This document shows positions 1 to 6,369 of a DNA stretch of 11,033 nt, in pieces. The translations under genes and the position numbers were made by a program. The notes under the pieces were generated by a model that ran no database searches, was not told the DNA's origin, and worked only from the letters and a program-made list of their open reading frames with translations. The DNA lies in contig QMME01000110.1 in NCBI GenBank assembly GCA_003647095.1, forward strand, positions 1-11,033, read 5' to 3'. Source of the DNA: Deltaproteobacteria bacterium (GTDB lineage: Bacteria > Myxococcota > B64-G9). Within the stretch, counting starts at the first letter, position 1, and each line of letters opens with the position of its first letter.

Positions 1-93
1 GACTTCAACCTGCGCCCGGACTCCCCGGCCTACCATACCCCCGACTTCGAGTTCTCCCCCATCCCCGTGGCCGACATCGGCATGGAGCCATAG
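1..93 (+). CDS. C-terminal end of a gene, possibly a right-handed beta-helix repeat protein (5' part outside window)
   Basis: Frame 1 is open from the first base and stops at TAG 91-93, giving the last 30 residues of a protein whose start lies upstream. The residues read DFNLRPDSPAYHTPDF, then an Ile-Pro pair and a final IGMEP. The order (D)F-x-L-x-x-x-SPA, an aromatic-rich stretch, Ile-Pro and terminal Ile-Gly is common at the ends of secreted right-handed parallel beta-helix proteins (pectate-lyase-like, DUF1565 type), where it forms the cap after the last coil. The family call rests on this tail alone. Codon use (NNC/NNG third positions) matches the neighbouring genes, which supports real coding. 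It is separated from the next gene by 140 bases with its own promoter, so it is probably a different transcription unit. Confidence 0.5.
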   Translation, partial: DFNLRPDSPAYHTPDFEFSPIPVADIGMEP

Positions 94-142
94 ATCCCGG
101 GGCGCTGTCCCCACCGACCCCCGGGCAGAGGCGACGCCGTTG

Positions 143-156
143 CCGGGACGTCCCGG
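143..156. promoter_or_regulatory. Perfect 14-bp palindrome upstream of the transaldolase promoter (possible operator)
   Basis: CCGGGACGTCCCGG is an uninterrupted inverted repeat centred between 149 and 150. It ends 14 bases before the -35 hexamer at 171, a usual place for an activator or upstream repressor site. The GC-rich background makes short GC palindromes fairly common, so function is only inferred. Confidence 0.3.
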
Positions 157-170
157 ACGCAGTTGCTCAC

Positions 171-199
171 TTGACACGCCGCGAAAGAACCTACACAAT
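171..199 (+). promoter_or_regulatory. Sigma70-like promoter for the transaldolase-etfBA unit
   Basis: A perfect -35 hexamer TTGACA lies at 171-176. After a 17-base spacer comes CACAAT at 194-199, which matches four of six positions of the -10 consensus. Transcription would begin near 206, about 28 bases before the ATG at 234. The TTG of this -35 box is in frame with the transaldolase and could be mistaken for its start codon. Confidence 0.6.
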
Positions 200-223
200 G
201 CCGGGCGCCAACGGGGGGACAGT

Positions 224-228
224 GGAGG
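224..228 (+). promoter_or_regulatory. Shine-Dalgarno deciding the transaldolase start
   Basis: GGAGG sits 5 bases before ATG 234 and is followed by further purines. The other in-frame starts upstream (TTG 171, ATG 198) have no such site and overlap the promoter. Confidence 0.7.
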
Positions 229-233
229 AGGGC

Positions 234-881
234 ATGAAGATATTCCTGGATACCGCAGATGTGGAGGAAATCCGCCAGGCGGCGGAAATGGGAATGCTGG
301 ACGGGGTAACCACCAATCCCAGCCTGGTGGCCAAGACCGGCCGGCCCTTTGCCGAGGTAATCAAGGAGATCACCACCATCGTCGATGGTCCCATCTCGGC
401 CGAGGTGGTGGCCGAGGACGCCGAGGGCATGCTGCGCGAGGCACGCGAGCTGGCCAAGATCCACGACAACATCACCGTCAAGATCCCCATGACCGCCGAG
501 GGAATGAAGGCGGTGACGCGTTGCGCGGTGGAGGGCATCTCCACCAACGTCACCCTGGTGTTCCAGCCCCTGCAGGGGCTGCTGGCGGCCAAGGCCGGAG
601 CCAACTTCATCAGCCCCTTCGTGGGCCGGCTCGACGACGTCGGCCACGACGGCATGGAGATGGTGGCCGACCTGGTCGAGATGCTGCTCAACTACGAGTA
701 CGACAGCGAGGTCATCGTGGCCAGCATACGCAGCCCGTCCCACGTCTACCGGGCCGCCCTGATGGGCGCCGATATCGTCACCGTTCCCTACAAGGTGCTG
801 CTGTCGCTGTTCAAACATCCCCTCACCGACACGGGAATCGCCAAGTTCCTGGCGGACTACGAGAAAATCCCCAAGGCCTAG
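234..881 (+). CDS. tal: Transaldolase, short TalC/FSA-type
   Basis: A 215-residue class I aldolase-fold enzyme of the small transaldolase / fructose-6-phosphate aldolase family, which is normally about 215 residues. It begins MKIFLDTAD, the usual first strand of this family; this and the GGAGG site fix the start at 234. TTNPS (26-30) and the Schiff-base lysine Lys83 in TVKIPMT are present. Two residues separate transaldolases from true fructose-6-phosphate aldolases: FSA has Gln in the SAQV-like strand and Tyr in the APYV-like motif. Here the protein has Glu57 (ISAEVV) and Phe (ISPFVGR), as in transaldolases. So it probably moves dihydroxyacetone units between sugar phosphates in the cytosolic non-oxidative pentose phosphate pathway. 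The gene is 23 bases upstream of etfB and has its own promoter. No functional link to ETF is obvious beyond co-transcription. Automated pipelines may name it fsa. Confidence 0.92.
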   Translation: MKIFLDTADVEEIRQAAEMGMLDGVTTNPSLVAKTGRPFAEVIKEITTIVDGPISAEVVAEDAEGMLREARELAKIHDNITVKIPMTAEGMKAVTRCAVEGISTNVTLVFQPLQGLLAAKAGANFISPFVGRLDDVGHDGMEMVADLVEMLLNYEYDSEVIVASIRSPSHVYRAALMGADIVTVPYKVLLSLFKHPLTDTGIAKFLADYEKIPKA

Positions 882-904
882 CCGGCCAGCCAAGGAGGTG
901 AAGC

Positions 905-1657
905 GTGAAGATCCTGGTCACAGTGAAGCGGGTGACCGACCCCGACGTCAAGGTCAAGGTCAAGTCCGACGGCACGGGCGTGGTCACCGACGGCATCGAC
1001 TACAAGGTCAATCCCTTCGACGAGATCGCCGTGGAGGAGGCCCTGCGCATCAAGGAGAAGGCGGGCGGCGAGGTGGTGGTGGCCTCCATCGGTCCGGCGG
1101 AAGCCACCAAGGAGATCCGCTCCGCCCTGGCCATGGGTGCCGAGCGCGGTATCCTGGTGACCACCGACCAGCCGCTCGACCCCGGCGTGGTAGCCCGGGT
1201 GCTCGCCAAGCTGGTGGAGGAGGAAAAGCCCGATCTCATCCTCATGGGCAAGCAGGCGGTAGACGGCGACAACAACCAGACCGGCCAGATGCTGGCCGAG
1301 CTGCTGGGCGTGGGCCAGGCCTGCTTCGCCTCCAAGGTGGAGCTGGCCGACGACGGTGGCAAGGCCACCGTCACCCGCGAGGTCGACGGCGGCTTCGACG
1401 TCGTGGAAGTGGACCTGCCGGCGGTGATCACCGCCGACCTGCGCCTCAACGAGCCGCGCTACGCCTCCCTGCCCGGCATCATGAAGGCCAAGAAAAAGCC
1501 CATCAAGGAAGTCACCCTGGATTCGCTGGGGGTGGACACCAACCGCAAGGTCGTCTGGCACACCTTCTCCGAGCCGCCCGTGCGCCAGGCCGGTATCATG
1601 GTACCCGACGTCCCCACCCTGGTGGCCAAGCTGCGCGACGAGGCCAAGGTCATCTAA
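905..1657 (+). CDS. etfB: Electron transfer flavoprotein, beta subunit
   Basis: A 250-residue EtfB that closely resembles mitochondrial ETF-beta along its whole length. It pairs with EtfA to carry electrons from acyl-CoA or other flavin dehydrogenases to an ETF:quinone oxidoreductase. Visible motifs are VNPFDE (35-40), the nucleotide-binding segment DGDNNQTGQ (120-128), and the partner-recognition loop LNEPRYASLP (181-190). The anchor leucine of that loop, Leu189, corresponds to human Leu195, and the loop is followed by KAKKK. The NQTGQ form is typical of canonical, AMP-binding ETFs rather than the electron-bifurcating group, which usually has a T-A-Q-V-G-P-like stretch there. The start is GTG 905: AAGGAGG at 892-898 lies 6 bases before it, and the next residues (KILVTVKRV) match the family. 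It overlaps neither neighbour: 23 bases follow the transaldolase and 13 precede etfA. Confidence 0.97.
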   Translation: MKILVTVKRVTDPDVKVKVKSDGTGVVTDGIDYKVNPFDEIAVEEALRIKEKAGGEVVVASIGPAEATKEIRSALAMGAERGILVTTDQPLDPGVVARVLAKLVEEEKPDLILMGKQAVDGDNNQTGQMLAELLGVGQACFASKVELADDGGKATVTREVDGGFDVVEVDLPAVITADLRLNEPRYASLPGIMKAKKKPIKEVTLDSLGVDTNRKVVWHTFSEPPVRQAGIMVPDVPTLVAKLRDEAKVI

Positions 1658-1670
1658 AGGAGAGCAAGCC

Positions 1671-2639
1671 ATGGGCAACGCACTGATCATAGCCGAGTAC
1701 AAGGATGGCAAGCTGAAGAAGGGCAGCCGGGCGGCCTTCGCCTTCGCCAGGGAGTATACCCAGAAAAACGGGGGAGCCTTCCACGTCCTGGTGATCGGTC
1801 ACAACGTCACCGACGTGGCCGAGCAGTGCCGGCGCTTCGGGGCCGAGAAGGTGTGGCAGGCCGACGCCGAGGGGCTGGGACCCTACCTGGCCGAGAGCTG
1901 GGCCCAGGTGGTGGCGCAGGTGGCCGGCGACAGCCAGGCCGAGCTGGTGGGTGCCACCGCCACCGCCCTGGCCAAGGATCTCCTGCCCCGGGTAGCCGCC
2001 AAGCTGGATGCGGGCATGGCCTCCGACATCATGGGAATCGACGACAACGGTTACTTCCTGCGTCCGGTCTGGGCCGGCAACGCCGTGGTGGCGGCCGAGA
2101 TCACTTCCCCGGTGAAGGTGGTCACGGTGCGCGGCACCGAGTTCGAGCCGGCGCCGGAGGGCGAACCCGGCGGCGAGCTGGCCCCGGTGACCGTGAACGT
2201 CGATCTCGGGGCGCTCAAGAAGCGGTTCGTGCGCTTCGAGGAGGTCAAGAGCGAGCGGCCGGAGCTGACCGAGGCCGCCATCATTATCAGCGGCGGCCGC
2301 GGCACCAAGGGCGAAGAGGGCTTCAAGCTGGTGGAGCAGCTGGCCGACCTGCTGGGAGCGGCGGTGGGCGCCACCCGGGCGGCGGTCGACGCCGGCTGGG
2401 TGCCCAACGATCTGCAGGTGGGACAGACCGGCAAGGTGGTGGCCCCGGACCTGTATGTCGCCGTGGGCATCTCCGGTGCCATCCAGCACCTGGCCGGGAT
2501 GAAGGGCTCCAAGACCATCGTGGCCATCAACAAGGACGAGGAGGCCCCCATCTTCTCGGTGGCCGACTACGGCCTGGTGGCCGACCTGTTCAAGGCCGTG
2601 CCCGAGATGGTGGAGGAGATCAAGAAGGCCAAGGCCTGA
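1671..2639 (+). CDS. etfA: Electron transfer flavoprotein, alpha subunit
   Basis: A 322-residue EtfA, the FAD-binding partner of EtfB. The N-terminal Rossmann-like domain is followed by the C-terminal FAD domain. That domain shows SGGRG (207-211, with the flavin-contacting Arg210), RAAVDAGW, QVGQTGK, GISGAIQH (266-273), NKD and ADYGLVAD. The FAD domain is very close to the human protein. There is no N-terminal ferredoxin extension of the sort seen in the EtfA of bifurcating lactate dehydrogenase complexes, which supports a canonical one-electron carrier. The start at ATG 1671 has AAAGGAGA overlapping the etfB stop, so the two subunits are translated from one message. The gene ends 22 bases before an intrinsic terminator, making it the last gene of the transaldolase-etfB-etfA unit. 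Confidence 0.97.
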   Translation: MGNALIIAEYKDGKLKKGSRAAFAFAREYTQKNGGAFHVLVIGHNVTDVAEQCRRFGAEKVWQADAEGLGPYLAESWAQVVAQVAGDSQAELVGATATALAKDLLPRVAAKLDAGMASDIMGIDDNGYFLRPVWAGNAVVAAEITSPVKVVTVRGTEFEPAPEGEPGGELAPVTVNVDLGALKKRFVRFEEVKSERPELTEAAIIISGGRGTKGEEGFKLVEQLADLLGAAVGATRAAVDAGWVPNDLQVGQTGKVVAPDLYVAVGISGAIQHLAGMKGSKTIVAINKDEEAPIFSVADYGLVADLFKAVPEMVEEIKKAKA

Positions 2640-2661
2640 TTCTTCCCTGCCCGTTTTTTTC

Positions 2662-2689
2662 GGGGTCGCCTTCCGGCGACCCCTTTTTT
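2662..2689 (+). terminator. Rho-independent terminator after etfA
   Basis: A perfect 9-bp stem GGGGTCGCC (2662-2670) / GGCGACCCC (2675-2683) with a TTCC loop is followed by six T residues (2684-2689). It is one of the clearest signals in the window and works for the + strand only. A further run of seven T lies just before the stem (2654-2660). Confidence 0.93.
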
Positions 2690-2694
2690 GTGAC

Positions 2695-2721
2695 TTGCTT
2701 GCACCAGCCCGGCGGGATAAG
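2695..2721 (+). promoter_or_regulatory. Weak candidate promoter for glcDF
   Basis: Because a terminator closes the preceding unit, glcDF needs its own promoter or read-through. TTGCTT (2695-2700) and GATAAG (2716-2721), 15 bases apart, are the best sigma70-like pair I can find. The spacer is short and both boxes are imperfect, so this is tentative. Confidence 0.25.
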
Positions 2722-2733
2722 CATGTTGGAAAC

Positions 2734-2740
2734 AGGGAGG
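2734..2740 (+). promoter_or_regulatory. Shine-Dalgarno deciding the glcD start
   Basis: AGGGAGG lies 6 bases before GTG 2747. The alternative in-frame ATG at 2723 has only a poor GCGGGA-like site and would add eight residues (MLETGRRQ) that the family does not require. Confidence 0.65.
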
Positions 2741-2746
2741 CGGCAG

Positions 2747-4159
2747 GTGAACAGGTCGCTGGTCAAGCAACTGCGTGCCCTCGTCGGCAAGGAAAACGTG
2801 CTCGACGCCGACGAGGATCTTCTGCTCTACGGCTACGACGCCACCCCGGCCGGGCCCGTGACCGCCCCCGAGGCGGTGGTGCTGCCGGGCGACGCCGAAC
2901 AGGTGGCCGCCGTGGTATGCCTGGCCAACGAGGCGGGCTTGCCGCTGGTGGCCCGCGGAGCCGGCACCGGGCTCACCGGCGGGGCGCGGCCCCTGCGGGG
3001 CGGACTGGTGTTGAGCACCCAGCGCCTGAACCGCGTTATCACCATCGACGAGGAGAACCTGCAGGCGGTGGTGCAGCCGGGTGTCGTCACCGAGCAGTTG
3101 CAGCAGCAGGTCGAGGCCCGGGGGCTGTTCTATCCACCAGACCCGCAGAGCCGGGCCACCTGTACCATAGGCGGCAACCTGGCCGAGAACGCCGGTGGGC
3201 CGCGGGCGCTCAAGTACGGGGTGACCCGCACCCACGTGCTGGCCGCCGAGGTGGTGCTGCCCCAGGGGCAACTGGTGCGCCTGGGGGCCCGGACGGTCAA
3301 GTCGGTGGCCGGCTACGACCTGCTGTCGCTGCTGGTGGGTTCCGAGGGCACCCTGGGGGTGTTCACCGAGGCCACCCTGCGCCTGTTGCCGCTGCCGCCG
3401 GCACGGCACACCTTGCTGGCGGTGTTCGCCGAGCTGGAGCCGGCGGCCCGGGCGGTGGTGGAGGTGATGCGGGCCGGCATCCTGCCCAGCGCCGTCGAGT
3501 TCATGGACGGCGCCGCCCTGCGCTGCGTAGAGCAATACGAACCCTGCGGGCTGCCCGACTCGGCCCAGGCGCTGCTCATCGTCGAGGTGGACGGCGGCCC
3601 GGCCCAGGTGGCCGAGGACGCCGCGGCCGTCGACCGGGTACTGCGCCGGGCCGGTGCCGTCGAGGTACGACTGGCCCGCGACGACGCCCAGGCGGCCGAT
3701 CTGTGGCGGGCCCGTCGCTCCGCCGGCCCGGCCCTGGCCCGCATCGCCCCGCTCAAGGTCAACGAGGACATCGTCGTTCCCCTCAGCCAGTTGCCCCGGG
3801 CGGTGACCGGCATCCAGGACCTGGCTGCCGAGTATGACTCCCGCTGTGCCATCTTCGGTCATGCCGGCGACGGCAACCTGCACGTCAACTTCATGGCCGA
3901 CCCGTCCCGGCCCGAGGAAGTAACCCGGGTGGAAGAGGCCGTGGCGCGCATGTTCGAGCTGGTGGTGTCGCTGGGAGGGAGCATCACCGGAGAACACGGG
4001 GTGGGAACCACCAAGCAGGCCTTCCTGGGGCTGGAGGTACCGGCGGCGGTCATGGATGTCATGCGCCGCATCAAGCGGGAGCTCGATCCCGCCGGCATAA
4101 TGAACCCCGGCAAGATCTTTCCCCTCACCGAAAACGACGCCCGGGCCAAAGATGAGTGA
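2747..4159 (+). CDS. glcD: GlcD-type FAD-linked 2-hydroxyacid dehydrogenase (glycolate/D-lactate type)
   Basis: A 470-residue flavoprotein of the VAO/PCMH family, the usual length for GlcD or D-lactate dehydrogenase. It oxidises a 2-hydroxyacid to the 2-oxoacid using FAD. The PCMH FAD-binding domain (about 40-215) shows RGAGTGLTGGA (70-80), PPDPQSR (130-136), IGGNLAENAGG and GSEGTLG (198-204). The C-terminal FAD-oxidase domain shows NEDIVVP (339-345), GHAGDGNLH (371-379) with metal/substrate-type histidines, GEHGVG (415-420) and the terminal NPGKIF (453-458). The start is set at GTG 2747 by a strong Shine-Dalgarno; ATG 2723 is the alternative. The 3' end overlaps glcF by 8 bases, which implies coupled translation. 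Substrate (glycolate, D-lactate or D-2-hydroxyglutarate) cannot be read from the motifs. Adjacent etfBA suggests ETF as its electron acceptor or that of the GlcDF pair. Confidence 0.93.
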   Translation: MNRSLVKQLRALVGKENVLDADEDLLLYGYDATPAGPVTAPEAVVLPGDAEQVAAVVCLANEAGLPLVARGAGTGLTGGARPLRGGLVLSTQRLNRVITIDEENLQAVVQPGVVTEQLQQQVEARGLFYPPDPQSRATCTIGGNLAENAGGPRALKYGVTRTHVLAAEVVLPQGQLVRLGARTVKSVAGYDLLSLLVGSEGTLGVFTEATLRLLPLPPARHTLLAVFAELEPAARAVVEVMRAGILPSAVEFMDGAALRCVEQYEPCGLPDSAQALLIVEVDGGPAQVAEDAAAVDRVLRRAGAVEVRLARDDAQAADLWRARRSAGPALARIAPLKVNEDIVVPLSQLPRAVTGIQDLAAEYDSRCAIFGHAGDGNLHVNFMADPSRPEEVTRVEEAVARMFELVVSLGGSITGEHGVGTTKQAFLGLEVPAAVMDVMRRIKRELDPAGIMNPGKIFPLTENDARAKDE

Positions 4160-5480
4160 GAGCGATCCCCTGCTGGCCGAGGTAGAGCGCTGCGTCCGCT
4201 GCGGCGCCTGCCTGGCCCACTGCCCCACCTACCGCGAGGAGGAAAGGGAATGGGCGGTGGCCCGAGGGCGCATCGCCCTGGCCGAGGCGCACCGGCGGCA
4301 ACAACTTCCGGCCGCACGGCGCCTGCGTCGCTATCTTTCCACCTGCCTGCTGTGCGGCTCTTGCACCGCCGGCTGTCCCAACGAGGTGGACACCTCGAGC
4401 ATCGTGCGCCTGGCCCGGCAGCAGATGATCGCCGAGGGCAGCGGCGGCCGCTTCAAGGCCTGGCTGCTCAGGCACATCCTGCCCGCCGGCAAGCGGTTGC
4501 AGCGCCTGTTCGGCCTGGCCCGGCTCACCCGCCCCCTGTGGGCCCGGCGCCTGCCGCGTTCTTCCGGCCTGCGCCTGCGGGTGGGCACACCGGCCGGGGG
4601 ACCGGCCCGCTGGCTTCCCGAACTGGCTCGCCCCTTCCTGCACCGGCGGAGGTTGCCGCGCACTTTCGGCAGCGGCAGTCCCCGGGTTTTCGTCTTTCCC
4701 GGCTGCGTGTCCAACTACCTGAACCCCGAACACACCCTTTCCCTGCTGAGGCTACTTGCCGGTGCCGGTGCCGACGCCGTGGTGCCACGGGGACTCGGCT
4801 GCTGCGGCCTGGTGGCACTGAGCGCCGGCGAAAACGACACCGCCCGCCGTCTGGCCCGTAAAAACCTAGATATATTATGGCCAAAGGCCGGGGACAGGCC
4901 CGACTTCATTACCACCCCCTGCGGCTCCTGCGCCTACATGCTCAAGGTGCACTTTCCCGGCCTGCTGGCCAGCGACGACGAGCGGAGCGAACGAGCCCGG
5001 CAGATGTCGGAGCGGGTGTTGCCATTCAGCGTGCTCTGGCAGGAAAAGCTCTTCCCTTCCCACCACTTGAACCATTCCGGTCAGCCGAAACCACCGGGGA
5101 CAGGCCCAGCTCCCGGGAGCACTGGGGAAGTGATAACCTGGCACGATCCTTGCCATTTATCCAGGGGCCTGAGAGTCAGGAAGCAACCACGCGAGATCCT
5201 GCAAAGCCTCGAGGGCGCCAGGTTCCAACCCATGGAAGAAGCCGACATCTGTTGTGGCAACGGCGGCCTGTTTTCCGTACTGCACCCGGAACTATCGTGG
5301 AAGATTGCCCGGAGAAAGCTGAAAAACGTCGAAGAAACCGAGTGTTCCATCGTGGCCACTGAGTGCTCCGGCTGCTGGCTGCAGCTGGGCTGGATGGCTA
5401 CGCAGTCGGAGCGCAGCATCAAGGTACTGTCGTTGCCGGAGGTCATTGAACGCTACCGATCCGGTCCAGAAAAAAAATAG
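4152..5480 (+). CDS. glcF: GlcF-type Fe-S oxidoreductase with two [4Fe-4S] sites and two CCG domains
   Basis: A 442-residue iron-sulfur partner of GlcD. The N-terminal ferredoxin-like domain has two CxxCxxCxxxCP sets: Cys14/17/20/24 and Cys65/68/71/75. These are followed by two cysteine-rich CCG domains. The first has Cys185 (FPGCVSN), Cys217-218 (GLGCCGL) and Cys257/260 (PCGSC). The second has Cys334 (DPCHLSRG), Cys367-368 (ICCGNGG) and Cys405/408 (ECSGC). All expected cysteines are present. No membrane helix is visible, so the protein should be soluble or peripheral, passing GlcD electrons on to ETF or quinone. It starts at ATG 4152 inside the glcD end, without a strong Shine-Dalgarno, as expected for translational coupling. 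Residues about 300-325 form a Pro/Gly/His-rich linker of no obvious function. Related LldE/heterodisulfide-reductase-D-like proteins share this architecture, but adjacency to glcD favours GlcF. Confidence 0.92.
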   Translation: MSESDPLLAEVERCVRCGACLAHCPTYREEEREWAVARGRIALAEAHRRQQLPAARRLRRYLSTCLLCGSCTAGCPNEVDTSSIVRLARQQMIAEGSGGRFKAWLLRHILPAGKRLQRLFGLARLTRPLWARRLPRSSGLRLRVGTPAGGPARWLPELARPFLHRRRLPRTFGSGSPRVFVFPGCVSNYLNPEHTLSLLRLLAGAGADAVVPRGLGCCGLVALSAGENDTARRLARKNLDILWPKAGDRPDFITTPCGSCAYMLKVHFPGLLASDDERSERARQMSERVLPFSVLWQEKLFPSHHLNHSGQPKPPGTGPAPGSTGEVITWHDPCHLSRGLRVRKQPREILQSLEGARFQPMEEADICCGNGGLFSVLHPELSWKIARRKLKNVEETECSIVATECSGCWLQLGWMATQSERSIKVLSLPEVIERYRSGPEKK

Positions 5481-5502
5481 CCACCGCAGGCGCAATTAGC
5501 CG

Positions 5503-5532
5503 TTGACAAGAGTTCGTACCTGGACCTACACT
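5503..5532 (+). promoter_or_regulatory. Sigma70-like promoter for the lysine-rich/PqqD gene
   Basis: A perfect TTGACA (5503-5508) and TACACT (5527-5532, four of six to consensus) are separated by 18 bases. The predicted start is near 5539, leaving a short leader of about 35 bases that contains the Shine-Dalgarno AAGGGGG (5563-5569). It lies 22 bases past the glcF stop, and I see no terminator between them. Confidence 0.6.
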
Positions 5533-5573
5533 GCCCCCGGTCGAGAAAACTTGAAGCTAGTCAAGGGGGTTCC

Positions 5574-6296
5574 ATGGCAACCACCAGAAAGAAAACAGGC
5601 AAGACCAAGAAAAAGACCGCCAAGTCGAAGAAGAAGGCAAGCAAGAAGGCAAAGTCCACTACCAGGAAGAAAACTCCGGCCAGGAAGAAGACAACCCAGA
5701 AAAAGACCGCCGGCGGCAAGAAAACCACAACAAAGAGAAAGACATCCCCCAAGAAAAAGGCCACCAAGAAGAAGGCTACAAAAAAGAAGGTCGCCAAGAA
5801 GAAGGCCGCGCCCAAGAAGAAGGCCACGCCCAAGAAGAAGACCGCACCGGCAAAGAAAGCCACTCCCCGGAAAAAGGCCGCCAAGAAAAAAGCCATCAAG
5901 AAAGTGGTGAAAAAGCTCTCCCAGGTGGTGGCTGCATCCACGCGCCGCAAGGCACCGGCCGAGGCAGCCAGGGCACCAAAGAAGGCCACGCCCCGCAAGG
6001 CTCCGGCCAAGGCCGGCAAGTTTGGCATTCACAGCAAGGTACAACGCCAGAAAGACGTCGCCTGGCGCATGATCGACGGCGAAGTGGTCATCGTCACCCC
6101 CTCGGACAGCACCATGCACACCCTAAACGACGTGGGCACGCGCATCTGGGAGCTCATCACCGGTGAACGATCCCTGTCCGAGGTGGCCGAGATTCTCTGC
6201 GCCGAGTTCGACGTGGACAAGCAGCGGGCCGAGAAAGACACCCTGTGGTTCGTGCAGTGCCTGGCCAAGAAGGGCCTAGTGGAAAACCCCGCCTGA
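5574..6296 (+). CDS. Histone-H1-like lysine-rich protein with C-terminal PqqD-like domain
   Basis: A 240-residue two-part protein. Residues 2 to about 147 are of very low complexity: mostly Lys, Ala, Thr, Pro and Arg in short KKA/KKT/PKKK units, like histone H1 or bacterial H1-like and AlgP-like tails. This part should be unfolded, very basic and able to bind nucleic acid. Residues about 156-236 form a folded PqqD-like domain: V-A-W-R-x-I-D-G-E-V-V-I-V strands, then the hallmark STMHTLNDVGTRIWELI helix, a short SLSEVAEIL helix and a last helix ending KKGLVE. PqqD-like domains are the RiPP recognition elements that bind precursor leader peptides for radical-SAM and other modifying enzymes. No such enzyme or precursor peptide is visible here. 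It starts at ATG 5574, with AAGGGGG 4 bases upstream. The function of the fusion is unknown. The PqqD call is strong; the DNA-binding role is inferred. Confidence 0.85.
   Translation: MATTRKKTGKTKKKTAKSKKKASKKAKSTTRKKTPARKKTTQKKTAGGKKTTTKRKTSPKKKATKKKATKKKVAKKKAAPKKKATPKKKTAPAKKATPRKKAAKKKAIKKVVKKLSQVVAASTRRKAPAEAARAPKKATPRKAPAKAGKFGIHSKVQRQKDVAWRMIDGEVVIVTPSDSTMHTLNDVGTRIWELITGERSLSEVAEILCAEFDVDKQRAEKDTLWFVQCLAKKGLVENPA
5580..5920 (+). repeat. Low-complexity purine-rich AAG-repeat tract coding the lysine-rich tail
   Basis: The coding strand is dominated by AAG/AAA codons in irregular AAGAAGAAGGCC-like units, giving a strongly purine-biased strand and a visible drop in G+C against the flanking genes. 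The units are degenerate rather than exact, mixing AAG, AAA, AGG, GCC and ACC. This suggests selection on protein composition more than recent slippage, although slippage could still change its length. Confidence 0.75.
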
Positions 6297-6369
6297 TTCT
6301 TGCCGACGCCGTTTCGCTTCCTGGCTACTGGCAACTCCGGCTGGAGCCCTGGTCTACACGGAGGAACAG

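Noticed and set aside
96..125. CCCGGGG / CCCCGGG inverted repeat after the first gene, considered as a terminator
   Set aside because: A 7-bp stem with a 16-base loop and no T-run; it could be a weak Rho-independent-like hairpin, but GC background explains it as well.
1826..2722. Upstream extension of the glcD frame through etfA
   Set aside because: The frame is open but overlaps etfA in another frame, reads as Arg/Gly-rich shadow sequence, and crosses the terminator at 2662-2689. The real start is near 2747.
2567..4228. Long open frame on the minus strand across glcD (553 codons)
   Set aside because: It lies fully opposite a convincing GlcD gene, its product is His/Gly/Gln-rich with no recognisable motif, and such antisense frames are common in GC-rich DNA.
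5526..6119. Minus-strand frames opposite the lysine tract, giving Leu/Phe/Gly-rich 'membrane-like' products
   Set aside because: They are the mirror of AAG-rich codons (CTT/TTC), not a real membrane protein; no ribosome site or family resemblance.
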